Shown here: piece by piece, positions 9,427 through 19,695 of the stretch
How the letters are laid out: each line of letters starts with the position of its first letter
Numbering within the stretch: position 1 is the stretch's first letter
From: Rhizobium terricola
Lineage (GTDB): Bacteria; Pseudomonadota; Alphaproteobacteria; Rhizobiales; Rhizobiaceae
DNA: 64,000 nt
Assembly: GCF_012927355.1 (NCBI RefSeq)
Contig: NZ_JABBGK010000001.1
Coordinates: 1,358,649 to 1,422,648 of the forward strand
Direction: 5' to 3'
Notes under the pieces: model-generated
Database searches by the model: none
Told to the model about the DNA's origin: nothing
Seen by the model: the letters and a program-made list of their open reading frames with translations, nothing else
Translations under genes and position numbers: made by a program

Positions 9427-9849
9427 TCAGCGCATGCCGTCGGGACCGCCGCTGACGGCGATCATCAACCAATCGGCTCCGCGCCGCTTGTAGACCTCGG
9501 TCCAGCGTCCGGCAATCGTCTTTGCCCCCTCGCCGTGTGCCTCCACTTCCGCCTCGTAGCCGTAGTGCACGACGCCGACCTCATGATCGAAGATCCGGAC
9601 CGTGAGCGGCCGTAGCCGGTAGCGCAGGACGCGCGGCGTGTCGGGGCCGACGGAGGCGACGGCCGCCTCGTAGTCGTGCGGGCTCTCAAGCCCCGTGACC
9701 CAGCCGGTGTAGTCACGATGCAGCAGTCGTCGCACCGGGCCGGTCTCACGGCGGCGGGCGATTTCCCAGAGGTCCGACACATGTTCCCAAAGTGCGAGTT
9801 GCTCATCGTCGAAGCGCGCGGCGACCTGATCCTTCGTCTCGGTATCCAT
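9427..9849 (-). CDS. SnoaL/NTF2-like (DUF4440-type) protein
   Basis: This 140-residue protein has the cystatin-like alpha+beta fold of the NTF2/SnoaL superfamily. It carries an N-terminal helix (EQLALWEHVSDLWEIARRR), a conserved HRDYTGW turn and the closing strands TEVYKRRGADWLMIAVSGG. Family members include polyketide cyclases, ketosteroid isomerase relatives and many proteins of unknown role. No substrate can be assigned. It is monocistronic, with 125 bases before the next gene. Confidence 0.75.
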   Translation of the reverse strand: MDTETKDQVAARFDDEQLALWEHVSDLWEIARRRETGPVRRLLHRDYTGWVTGLESPHDYEAAVASVGPDTPRVLRYRLRPLTVRIFDHEVGVVHYGYEAEVEAHGEGAKTIAGRWTEVYKRRGADWLMIAVSGGPDGMR

Positions 9850-9962
9850 TTGCCGGCCCCATTCACCCCTTTCGATCGTTCGACCCTAACGCCGGGTCGC
9901 GCGGCGGCGCAACCGTCCAGATCAAATGGGACGACCAATCACGGCATCGTCATCGGGCAAAG

Positions 9963-9992
9963 AAAAACCCCTCGCAGCCGAGCCGCGAGAGG
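9963..9992 (-). terminator. Rho-independent terminator after clpA
   Basis: On the minus strand CCTCTCGC pairs with GCGAGGGG (one G-U) around a loop of about 14 bases that can itself pair in part. TTTTTCTTT follows. It lies about 45 bases beyond the clpA stop. Confidence 0.6.
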
Positions 9993-10035
9993 TATCCGTG
10001 GAAACGAAAGCCAAGGCCGCGGAACGGCCTAGTAC

Positions 10036-12519
<2,484 letters not shown>

Positions 12520-12528
12520 GTCAGATCC

Positions 12529-12876
12529 TCACTTTTTTTCCATGACGCATTGAAGCGGATGCTCATGCTGCCGGGCAAAATCCATCACCTGGCTCACCTT
12601 GGTCTCGGCGACTTCGTAGGTGAAGACGCCACATTCCCCCACGCCATGATTATGCACATGCAACATGATGCGGGTGGCTGCTTCCCTGTCCTTCTGGAAG
12701 AAACGCTCCAGGATATGGATCACGAACTCCATCGGGGTGTAGTCGTCGTTCAGAAGCAGGACGCGATACAGATTGGGCTTCTTCGTCTTGGGCTTGGTAC
12801 GCGTGATCACCGAGGTGCCGCGATTGGCGTTGTCCCCGTCCCGCTGGGCTTGCATGACAACCGGCTTGGCGATCAT
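12529..12876 (-). CDS. clpS: ATP-dependent Clp protease adaptor ClpS
   Basis: ClpS binds proteins with N-terminal destabilising residues and hands them to ClpA. The 115-residue protein has a flexible N-terminus, then the core [19 protein letters not shown], which holds the conserved NDD/TPMEFV pocket residues. [22 protein letters not shown] and a hydrophobic C-terminus follow. GGAGA lies ten bases before the ATG. clpA begins nine bases downstream, so the adaptor and unfoldase are co-transcribed. An upstream inverted repeat is listed separately. Confidence 0.96.
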   Translation of the reverse strand: MIAKPVVMQAQRDGDNANRGTSVITRTKPKTKKPNLYRVLLLNDDYTPMEFVIHILERFFQKDREAATRIMLHVHNHGVGECGVFTYEVAETKVSQVMDFARQHEHPLQCVMEKK

Positions 12877-12987
12877 TTCAGTTCATTCTCCAATTGTCCG
12901 GCCGATCTGCCGAAGACGCAACGCGACGGACAAACACTCAGCTCAGTAAGGTAGTTCATAATTCGGTGATTTTAAGCCCCCCCTCGC

Positions 12988-13011
12988 ACTGCGCAAACAG
13001 AATTGCGCAGT
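12988..13011. repeat. Inverted repeat upstream of clpS
   Basis: ACTGCGCAA and TTGCGCAGT form a perfect nine-base inverted repeat with a six-base spacer, about 110 bases ahead of clpS. No T-run follows on either strand. It could be an operator or a leader hairpin of the clpSA transcript. Confidence 0.4.
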
Positions 13012-13070
13012 CGCGAGACGAAGCACCCTGAAAAATGACTTAACAGGCTATACAAGGTCCGAGAAATGGC

Positions 13071-13101
13071 AAGACCGGCCGCGGAAACCGCGGCCGGTCT
13101 T
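13071..13101 (-). terminator. Strong hairpin after the phasin gene
   Basis: A perfect 14-base-pair stem (AAGACCGGCCGCGG and its complement) with a three-base loop lies about 30 bases beyond the phasin stop. The T-run is short, but the stem is among the strongest in the window. It would separate phasin from clpSA transcription. Confidence 0.7.
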
Positions 13102-13129
13102 CAAAAGTTCCAACAATGAGAACGCGATA

Positions 13130-13474
13130 TCAGGCGGCGGTCGACAGACCGGTGGCCTTGGCAATCGGCGCCTCGTAGGGCTTGTAGGCGGTCTTCGCCA
13201 GGTCGGCATACATTTCGCCGAGCTTGGTCGCTTCAGCGACGAAGCTCTCGTAGGACGCCTTCACGTAGCCGGACTGCAGCTCGAAGGCGGTTTCGATGCT
13301 CTTGGCACCGGACAGCGCTTCCACGAAGGATGCGGCGTCCTGGAACGACTTCTTGGAATATTCCGACGCCTCGGTGGCGATCGCCTGGAAACCCTTGGCA
13401 ACTTCGGAATAGTTCTTCAGCGCTGCGTCCATGGCTTCCTTGCCCTTCTTGTTGGCCTCGTCGAAATTGATCAT
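13130..13474 (-). CDS. Phasin family protein
   Basis: Phasins coat polyhydroxyalkanoate granules and modulate their size and number. This 114-residue, mostly helical protein has the phasin-2 pattern: KNYSEVAKGFQAIATEASEY, KKSFQDAASFVEALSGAKS and the amphipathic stretch ELQSGYVKASYESFVAEATK, ending with an Ala-rich tail. I chose the ATG at 13474 because AGGAG lies seven bases upstream. An upstream extension would overlap the promoter at 13516-13543. PHA synthase is encoded at 38-40 kb, so storage-granule functions are split across the window. Confidence 0.88.
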   Translation of the reverse strand: MINFDEANKKGKEAMDAALKNYSEVAKGFQAIATEASEYSKKSFQDAASFVEALSGAKSIETAFELQSGYVKASYESFVAEATKLGEMYADLAKTAYKPYEAPIAKATGLSTAA

Positions 13475-13515
13475 GCCATCACTCCTTCCTGCTCCGGTTC
13501 TTTTAGTGCCCACGT

Positions 13516-13543
13516 ACATAGCAGATGCACAAAATCGGTCAAG
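13516..13543 (-). promoter_or_regulatory. Phasin gene promoter
   Basis: On the minus strand CTTGAC and CTATGT are separated by 16 bases, close to the rhizobial sigma-70 consensus CTTGAC-N17-CTATAT. The expected start point lies about 35 bases before the phasin ATG. Confidence 0.6.
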
Positions 13544-13589
13544 TGTTTTGTGCGACGCACTATCTTCCATAGGTTGCATTCATAGCCAT

Positions 13590-13618
13590 AAAAAAGGCCG
13601 ACCTAATGCCGGTCGGCC
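13590..13618 (-). terminator. Rho-independent terminator after the DUF3126 gene
   Basis: GGCCGACC pairs with GGTCGGCC around a seven-base loop and is followed on the minus strand by six or more T residues, about 50 bases beyond the DUF3126 stop. Confidence 0.75.
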
Positions 13619-13669
13619 CTGCCTTCCTTGAAAAGGAAAACATATATCAGACGCGATACAACTCTCGGA

Positions 13670-13873
13670 TTAGAGGTCGACGTCGAGAATGGCCATGGAG
13701 AAGTTATAGGACAGATCGCCGTCCTCGTCGTCGCGGAAAACCACGCCCAGAAACTCGTCGCCGGCATAAACCTCGGCGGAGTCATCCTTGCGCGGGCGAG
13801 CCTTCACGACCATCGCCGGATTGAACATCCGCTTGAAATAGGCGTCGAGTTTCTTGATTTCTTCGGGCTTCAC
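13670..13873 (-). CDS. DUF3126 family small protein
   Basis: This 67-residue cytoplasmic protein matches DUF3126, a small family largely confined to alphaproteobacteria and of unknown function. It begins MKPEEIKKLDAYFKRMF and ends in alternating strands (DEFLGVVFRDDEDGDLSYNF). It lies downstream of cysE on the same strand, with 151 bases between, and has its own terminator. No activity can be assigned. Confidence 0.85.
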   Translation of the reverse strand: MKPEEIKKLDAYFKRMFNPAMVVKARPRKDDSAEVYAGDEFLGVVFRDDEDGDLSYNFSMAILDVDL

Positions 13874-14024
13874 GATCCAGTCTCCATCGGCGATTCAAAT
13901 TCGGGCCGCTTGTCGCACGGGCTGTCCGCCGGTGTAAAGACGCAAAGACCATTCTTTGCCGGACGGGCCCTCGACCTTCGAAAGTGGCAAGAGGCCGGGG
14001 CAAACCCGGCCCGCCCGCCGGTGG

Positions 14025-14846
14025 TCAGTCGGCGGCGAGCATCTGGTCCATGGAACGCGCCGGCTCGGCACAGCCGGCTTCGCCGACCACCCGCGCCGGA
14101 ACGCCTGCCACTGTAGACCCCTTGGGCACCGGCTTCAGCACGACGGAACCGGCCGCAATGCGCGAGCAGCAGCCGACCTCGATATTGCCGAGCACCTTGG
14201 CACCGGCACCGATCAGCACGCCGTCGCCGATCTTCGGATGGCGGTCCGCGCCTTCCTTGCCGGTACCGCCGAGCGTCACGCCGTGCAGGATCGAGACATT
14301 GTCGCCGATGCGGGCCGTCTCGCCGACGACGAGGCCGGTCGCATGGTCGAGGAAGATGCCCTTGCCGATCCGGGCCGCCGGATTGATGTCGGTCTGGAAG
14401 ACGCTCGACGCGCGGCTCTGGAGATAGAGCGCGAAGTCCTTGCGGCCGCGGTTGAGCAGCCAATGGGCCAGACGGTGGGTCTGGATCGCATGGAAGCCCT
14501 TGAAGTAGAGCACCGGCTCCATGAAACGCGTGCAGGCCGGGTCGCGGTCGTAGACGGCCTGGATGTCGACACGCAGGATCGTGCCCCATTCCGGCCATTC
14601 GCGCAGCATCTCGTCGAAGGTCTGACGCAGCAGGACCGCCTGGAGATCCGGATGATCAAGGCGTTCGCAGATGCGATGGATCACGCAATCCTCCAGCGAA
14701 CGGTGGTTCAGCACCGTCGAATAGAGGAAAGCGGCGAGCAAAGGATCATGATCGGCTGCGGTCCGCGCTTCACTGCGCAGACTGTCCCAGATCGGATCCA
14801 TCGACGGCATACGCTCCCTCTTGAGGATTTCGCTCTTTACGACCAT
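14025..14846 (-). CDS. cysE: Serine O-acetyltransferase
   Basis: CysE transfers acetyl from acetyl-CoA to L-serine, the first step of cysteine synthesis. The 273-residue product has the N-terminal helical SATase domain (about 15-115, DPIWDSLRSEA) and the left-handed beta-helix of hexapeptide repeats (about 145-235). The active-site segments DINPAARIGKGIFLDHATG, VSILHGVTLGGTGKEG and RHPKIGDGVLIGAGAKVLG are intact. The C-terminal tail that normally binds cysteine for feedback inhibition is present. The gene is divergent from the crotonase-fold gene, with about 75 bases between the two starts. Confidence 0.95.
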   Translation of the reverse strand: MVVKSEILKRERMPSMDPIWDSLRSEARTAADHDPLLAAFLYSTVLNHRSLEDCVIHRICERLDHPDLQAVLLRQTFDEMLREWPEWGTILRVDIQAVYDRDPACTRFMEPVLYFKGFHAIQTHRLAHWLLNRGRKDFALYLQSRASSVFQTDINPAARIGKGIFLDHATGLVVGETARIGDNVSILHGVTLGGTGKEGADRHPKIGDGVLIGAGAKVLGNIEVGCCSRIAAGSVVLKPVPKGSTVAGVPARVVGEAGCAEPARSMDQMLAAD

Positions 14847-14920
14847 TGCCGGTCTCCTCGTTGGCTGTTCGATGGCATTATATAATGCATCCCCGATTCA
14901 AACTAAATGGGCTCCCCTTA

Positions 14921-15724
14921 ATGAAACGCACCCACGATTTCGCGGCCGGAAAAATCCGTACCGTGTCGCAGAACGGTACCGGCCTCCTCGTCATCGCCAA
15001 CACCGAGCGCAAGAATGCCATCACCGCCGCGATGTGGCGGGCGATCCCGCAGGCGATCCATTGGCTGTGCGGCGAAGGTGGCGCCCGGGTGATCGTCCTT
15101 AAGGGCGACGGCGAAACCGATTTCAGCGCGGGCGCCGACATTTCCGAATTCCCGACCGTGCGCAAGGACACGGCGACCGCCCGCCTCTACGAGGCCGACA
15201 ACAGCAAGGCGTTTTCGGCGATCCGCAACGCGTCCGTGCCGGTGATCGCGGCGATCCGCGGGATCTGTTACGGAGGCGGCTTCGGGCTCGCGGCGGCAGC
15301 GGACCTCAGGATCGCGGCCAAAGGTGCCGCCTTCGCCGTCCCTGCAGCAAGGCTCGGCCTCGCCTACCCCGCCGATGCGGTCCAGGATTTCGTCCAGTCG
15401 CTCGGCACGCAGATGGCGCGCAAGGCGCTCTTCACCGGGGCGCCGATGACGCCCGGCCAATTGCTATCCTGCGGCTTCCTGGTCGACGTGACGCCGCCCG
15501 AAACGCTCGAGATCGAGGTCATGGAGCTCGCGGAAGTGATCGCCGGCAACGCGCCGCTGTCGGTCCGGGCCTCCAAGATCGCGATCCGCGCCGCGACGCA
15601 GCAGGACGACGACCTGCTTCGCGAAGCGGAGGTGATCGGCGCGGCAACCTTCGACAGCGCCGATTATGCCGAAGGACGCGCCGCCTTCGCGGAGAAACGC
15701 AGGCCGGTCTTCACCGGACGCTGA
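14921..15724 (+). CDS. Crotonase-fold (enoyl-CoA hydratase/isomerase-like) protein lacking catalytic Glu pair
   Basis: This 267-residue protein has the crotonase fold, with the CoA-binding NTERKNAI and oxyanion-hole segments (FSAGADISEF and CYGGGFGLAAAADLRIA). In true hydratases the two glutamates fall in GGG-x-EL and in PE-x-xLG. Here those positions read GGGFGL and VPAARLG, so both glutamates are replaced by small residues. Dehydration/hydration chemistry is therefore unlikely, while a CoA-thioester decarboxylase, hydrolase or binding role stays possible. The start at 14921 gives the usual family length, but no clear ribosome site is seen. In-frame ATGs at 14846 and 14885 are alternatives. 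Confidence 0.82.
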   Translation: MKRTHDFAAGKIRTVSQNGTGLLVIANTERKNAITAAMWRAIPQAIHWLCGEGGARVIVLKGDGETDFSAGADISEFPTVRKDTATARLYEADNSKAFSAIRNASVPVIAAIRGICYGGGFGLAAAADLRIAAKGAAFAVPAARLGLAYPADAVQDFVQSLGTQMARKALFTGAPMTPGQLLSCGFLVDVTPPETLEIEVMELAEVIAGNAPLSVRASKIAIRAATQQDDDLLREAEVIGAATFDSADYAEGRAAFAEKRRPVFTGR

Positions 15725-15741
15725 ACCTTTGCTGCTTGCCG

Positions 15742-16527
15742 CTATTCGGCGGCAAGCCTGCGGTAGAAATCGAGGACCGCCTTCTTGAAGACGCGGTCAC
15801 CGACGGCCAGCATGTGATCGCGGTTGGGAATGTCGATCGCGGTGGCTTCCGGCATGAGTGCCGCCAGTTCCTGGGGCGATCCGGCGATATCGTCCTTGGT
15901 GCCAACCGCGATCAGCGTCGGGATATCGACCTTGGCGATGTCGGCGCGATCGACCAGGACGCGCGAAGTCCTGATGCAGGCAGCGAGCGCGAAGCGGTCG
16001 GAATGCGTCTGTTCGGCGAAGGCGCGGAACATGCGGCCCCGCGCGTGGGTGACGTCGTCGATCGACGGCGCCAGCAGCGCATCGGCAATCGGGTCCCAGT
16101 CGCCGACGCCATCGCATAGGCCGATGCCAAGCCCGCCGAAGACGAGCGACCGGACCCGGTGACCATGTTCGATGGCCAGGAAAGCCGCATTTCGCGCACC
16201 CATCGAATAGCCCATGACATGCGCCTGCTCGATGCCGAGATGGGTCAGCAAGGCTGCTGCATCCGCCGCCATAAGCGAGGGATAATAGGCCTCTGGATCA
16301 TGCGGGCGGTCACTTGCACCGTGACCGCGATTGTCGAGCGCGATGACGCGGTAACCGGCGTCGCCGAGCGTCCTCAGCCATCCGGGATAGACCCAGTTGA
16401 CGCAAGCCGTCGAGGCGAATCCGTGGATCAGCAGGACCGGATCGCCGGCAGGATCACCCTCGTCGAAATAGGCGATCTGCAAGCCGTCGTGAATGAATTG
16501 CGAGAATGGCGGTGCGTCGAGATTCAT
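15742..16527 (-). CDS. Alpha/beta-fold hydrolase
   Basis: This is a 261-residue alpha/beta hydrolase. The oxyanion segment LLIHGFAST and the catalytic nucleophile elbow GYSMGA (Ser in G-x-S-x-G) are visible. The acid lies in the late AVGTKDDIAGS stretch, and the histidine in IPNRDHMLAVGD. Family members include esterases, lactonases and dehalogenases, and nothing narrows the choice. AGGA is seven bases before the ATG at 16527, and a long upstream extension of the frame lacks coding character. It converges on the crotonase-fold gene. Confidence 0.88.
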   Translation of the reverse strand: MNLDAPPFSQFIHDGLQIAYFDEGDPAGDPVLLIHGFASTACVNWVYPGWLRTLGDAGYRVIALDNRGHGASDRPHDPEAYYPSLMAADAAALLTHLGIEQAHVMGYSMGARNAAFLAIEHGHRVRSLVFGGLGIGLCDGVGDWDPIADALLAPSIDDVTHARGRMFRAFAEQTHSDRFALAACIRTSRVLVDRADIAKVDIPTLIAVGTKDDIAGSPQELAALMPEATAIDIPNRDHMLAVGDRVFKKAVLDFYRRLAAE

Positions 16528-16692
16528 CGGATTGTCCTGTCGGGATCGAATTGCGGCTACAGTATTCAAAGCAAGGTACCGAACAAAGCCGCAGATCATG
16601 ATTTTCTGTGGGCGGGCCGGGTGTTTGGCTCTACACTTTCTTTCCGAACGGCGATATGGTCCGCCGCGTTGAATGGCATAGCGGAGAAGAAC

Positions 16693-16938
16693 ATGGCCGG
16701 GCACAGCATTCCCCATTTCCAGAACGACGGCGGTCACCAAGTGATCGAAATCGGCGTGAAGGAATTCATGTGCACAGGCGCATCCGTTCCCTTCGACCAT
16801 CCGCACATCTTCATCGACATGGGACATGACAACGAAAAGGTCTGCTCCTACTGCTCGACACTCTTCCGCTACAATCCGTCGCTCAAGGCCGAGCAGACCA
16901 ATCCGCCCGGCTGCGTCTTTCACGTGAAGGCGGCGTAA
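16693..16938 (+). CDS. NDUFS6-like zinc-finger domain protein (zf-CHCC)
   Basis: This 81-residue protein matches the zf-CHCC family, which includes the mitochondrial complex I subunit NDUFS6. Likely zinc ligands are C27 (EFMCTGA), H36 in DHPHIFIDMG (equivalent to the GHPKVYINL segment of NDUFS6), C51 and C54 (CSYCSTLFRY). In alphaproteobacteria it is a supernumerary complex I component, and no nuo genes are near. GGAGAAG precedes the ATG by a few bases. The gene lies 22 bases ahead of the FAD monooxygenase and is divergent from the hydrolase. Confidence 0.9.
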   Translation: MAGHSIPHFQNDGGHQVIEIGVKEFMCTGASVPFDHPHIFIDMGHDNEKVCSYCSTLFRYNPSLKAEQTNPPGCVFHVKAA

Positions 16939-16960
16939 GCGGCGCCTGATCGGACACGTC

Positions 16961-18127
16961 ATGTCGATCAAGACCGCCGCCATCATCGGAGCCGGGGTGG
17001 CGGGGTTGACGACCGCGCTGTCACTCGCCCGCCACGGAATCCATTCCGAGATCTTCGAGCAGGCGCCGCAGCTCGGCGAAGTCGGCGCGGGGCTGCAGAT
17101 TTCGCCGAACGCCTCGCGCATTCTCGCTGAACTCGGCGTTCTCGATGAAATCGAGAAACACTGGTTCGAACCGGACGAGATTCGTCTGGTTTCCGGCGTC
17201 ACGTTGAAGTCGCTGGCAAGCGTTCCGGTCGGGCACTTTGCCCGGCGGCGCTGGGGGGCGCCCTATGGCGTCCTGCATCGCGCCACACTGCAGCAGGCAC
17301 TGCTGACAAAAGTTCTGCAGAGCCCGCTCTGCCGGCTGCGCCTGGGCAACCGGATCGACGATCCCAACCCCTCGACCATCGAACATCTTATCGGCTCGAA
17401 ACCGCATGTGATCATCGCTGCAGACGGCGCATGGTCATCCGCACGAAAGCTGGTCGAAGACAGCCCGATCGTCACGTTTTCAGGCAACATCGCCTGGCGC
17501 TTCACCGTCCCTGCTGCTGGGGCGCCGGGCTTCCTCGATCCGGCCAATGTGACGGCCTATCTCGGGCCGGACACCCATCTGGTCGCCTATCCGCTCAAGG
17601 AAGTCGACGGGTTCAATATCGTCGCGATCGCCGCCGGCATGGATCCCGGGGAGACATGGGCCACCGAGGGGAGCGGCGCACAGCGCGCCATGCTTCTACG
17701 CCAGTTCTCCAGATGGAATACGGAAATCACGGCACTCCTCGCCTCGATCGAGAAGGCGACGTTCTGGCCGCTTTACCAGGCTTCGTCCGGACGCTGGCAG
17801 AATGGGCGGGAAACAGTCCTGATCGGCGATGCCGCGCACGCGATGATGCCGTTTTCGGCGCAAGGCGCGGTCATGGCAATCGAGGATGCTTTCGAGCTCG
17901 GGGGCGCGATTGCGGCCCCCCTTCCCCTGCCCGAGGCGCTCGCCGGGTTCGAGGCCACGCGCCAGAAACGGGCGGCACGGGTGCGTGATCGCGGCGCCTT
18001 CAACAAGTTCGCCTACCACGCCAAGGGACCGATCCGCATCGGCCGCGACATCGTCCTGAAACTGCGCTCGCCGGAGGGCCTGGCCGCTGATTTCGACTGG
18101 CTCTACGGCTACCACGCCCGCGGCTAG
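16961..18127 (+). CDS. FAD-dependent monooxygenase (salicylate hydroxylase-like)
   Basis: This 388-residue class A flavoprotein monooxygenase uses NAD(P)H and O2 to hydroxylate an aromatic or related substrate. Three family motifs are clear: the Rossmann GAGVAG at the N-terminus, the DG motif in VIIAADGAWSSAR near residue 155, and the GD motif VLIGDAAHAMMPFSAQG near residue 290. It follows the zinc-finger gene by 22 bases and may be co-transcribed. The substrate cannot be told from the sequence, and no ring-cleavage genes are adjacent. Confidence 0.88.
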   Translation: MSIKTAAIIGAGVAGLTTALSLARHGIHSEIFEQAPQLGEVGAGLQISPNASRILAELGVLDEIEKHWFEPDEIRLVSGVTLKSLASVPVGHFARRRWGAPYGVLHRATLQQALLTKVLQSPLCRLRLGNRIDDPNPSTIEHLIGSKPHVIIAADGAWSSARKLVEDSPIVTFSGNIAWRFTVPAAGAPGFLDPANVTAYLGPDTHLVAYPLKEVDGFNIVAIAAGMDPGETWATEGSGAQRAMLLRQFSRWNTEITALLASIEKATFWPLYQASSGRWQNGRETVLIGDAAHAMMPFSAQGAVMAIEDAFELGGAIAAPLPLPEALAGFEATRQKRAARVRDRGAFNKFAYHAKGPIRIGRDIVLKLRSPEGLAADFDWLYGYHARG

Positions 18128-18147
18128 CGAAAGCTTTGGCGCCGGGG

Positions 18148-19338
18148 TCAGACCTCGGCCGCCGCCTTGAAGCCACGCTCGAGGTCCGCGATGATGTCCT
18201 CGACATTCTCCAGACCGATCTGCAGACGCAGCACGGGCCCCTCTGACGGAGCCTTGCGGATCTTTCGGTCCTGAAGATTGACCATCACGGCGAGGCTTTC
18301 GTAGCCGCCCCAGGAATAGCCGAGACCGAAGAGCCTCAGGCTGTCGAGGAAGGCGCGTGCCTTGGGCTTGAACTGGTCCGGATCGTCGACCGCGAGCACG
18401 AAGGAGAAGATCCCGCTCGCGCCCTTGAAATCGCGCTTCCAAAGCTCATGACCCGGGAAGCTCGGCAGCGCCGGATGCAGTACCCGGGCGACGTCGTCCC
18501 GGCCCTCGAGCCAGCGTGCGACGGCAAGCGCGCTCTTCTGGTGGTGTTCGAGCCGAATTCCCATCGTCCGCAAACCACGCAGGATCTGGTAGGCGTCGTC
18601 CGACGAGACACACATGCCGAGATTGGTGTTGGCCTCCTCCAGCGTCTTCCAGTGTGCCGCATTGGCGGACACCGTGCCCATGAGCAGATCGGAATGACCC
18701 GACGGATATTTGGTGGCCGCATGGATCGTCACGTCGACACCGAAATCGAGCGCCTTGAAGTAGAGCGGCGTCGCCCAGGTATTGTCCATGGTGACCACGC
18801 AACCATGCCTGTGGGCAGCATCGGCGATCGCGCGGATATCCTGCATCTCGAAGGTGTTCGATCCCGGCGCCTCGGTATGGACAAGACGGGTGTTCGGCTT
18901 GATGAGAGCCTCGATCCCCGCCCCGATCTCGGGATCGTAGTAATCGACCTCGACGCCGAGGCGCTTCAGGATCGTGTCGCAGAAACGGCGGCACGGGAAA
19001 TAGACGGAATCGACGATCAGGGCGTGATCGCCCGCCGACAGGAAAGCGAGGAACGGCACGGTGATGGCCGCGAGCCCCGACGGCACCAGGATCGTTCCGG
19101 CCGATCCTTCGAGTTCGTTGATCGCCTCGCACAGCGCGTCGGTGGTCGGCGTGCCATGCGTGCCGTAGGTGTATTTCTGCTGGCCCGTCTCCATCGTGTG
19201 GACATCCGGGAAGAGCACCGTGGAGGCACGAACGACGGGTGGATTGACGAAACCGTGGAAGCTCGACGGGTCGTGCCCGATATGGCAAAGCCGCGTATCC
19301 GTGCCGGCGCCGACCAGCATGTCCTTCCTGTCTGTCAT
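18148..19338 (-). CDS. metC: Cystathionine beta-lyase
   Basis: This PLP enzyme of the Cys/Met metabolism family cleaves cystathionine to homocysteine, pyruvate and ammonia. The 396-residue product shows YTYGTHGTPTTDALCEAI, the cofactor phosphate site SGLAAITVPF, the aspartate in VTMDNTWATP, and the Schiff-base lysine K210 in ATKYPSGHSD. The YTYGTHGTPT and GYSWGGYESL stretches are typical of MetC rather than MetB/MetZ. AGGG sits just ahead of the ATG at 19338. Homoserine dehydrogenase of the same pathway is at 34.7-36 kb. Confidence 0.92.
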   Translation of the reverse strand: MTDRKDMLVGAGTDTRLCHIGHDPSSFHGFVNPPVVRASTVLFPDVHTMETGQQKYTYGTHGTPTTDALCEAINELEGSAGTILVPSGLAAITVPFLAFLSAGDHALIVDSVYFPCRRFCDTILKRLGVEVDYYDPEIGAGIEALIKPNTRLVHTEAPGSNTFEMQDIRAIADAAHRHGCVVTMDNTWATPLYFKALDFGVDVTIHAATKYPSGHSDLLMGTVSANAAHWKTLEEANTNLGMCVSSDDAYQILRGLRTMGIRLEHHQKSALAVARWLEGRDDVARVLHPALPSFPGHELWKRDFKGASGIFSFVLAVDDPDQFKPKARAFLDSLRLFGLGYSWGGYESLAVMVNLQDRKIRKAPSEGPVLRLQIGLENVEDIIADLERGFKAAAEV

Positions 19339-19695
19339 GATCCCTGAAGCCTTTTTCAATGCGAGATGAGGGCGTGATTTTTGAAGGGCGCACGGCCCAT
19401 GGTCAAGCCTCGATTTGTCACCATGGCAATGGCCGGAACGACGATCCAAAGCGCTTGCGGACGACCTATTTCTTAGCCAAAAACGCCTCCAAGGCACTGA
19501 TTTATGCCTGTTTTTCAAGCTGAATTAGCAAATTGCCACTTTTCCTCGCATTTTGAGTCATCAACACTTGACCATCGAACCATTTAAGACTGTGATAGTC
19601 GGGCTCGCACCGGGAGGGCAGCGAGCCGGCCAGCATCGCCGACCTTCATGGCGCGTCGCGGCCGAAACAAAAGACAACGGAAAAGGTTGGGAAAA
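19339..19695. other. Divergent intergenic region metC-aapJ
   Basis: This 357-base gap between divergent genes holds no convincing gene. It must contain both promoters. A candidate aap promoter has CTTGAC at 19567-19572 and CTGTGA 17 bases on, giving a leader of about 90 bases before aapJ. The centre (19500-19560) is A+T-richer than its surroundings. Confidence 0.4.

Noticed and set aside
14857..14886. TTGGCT...TATAAT promoter for the crotonase-fold gene
   Set aside because: The spacing between the boxes is only 14 bases, too short for a normal sigma-70 promoter.
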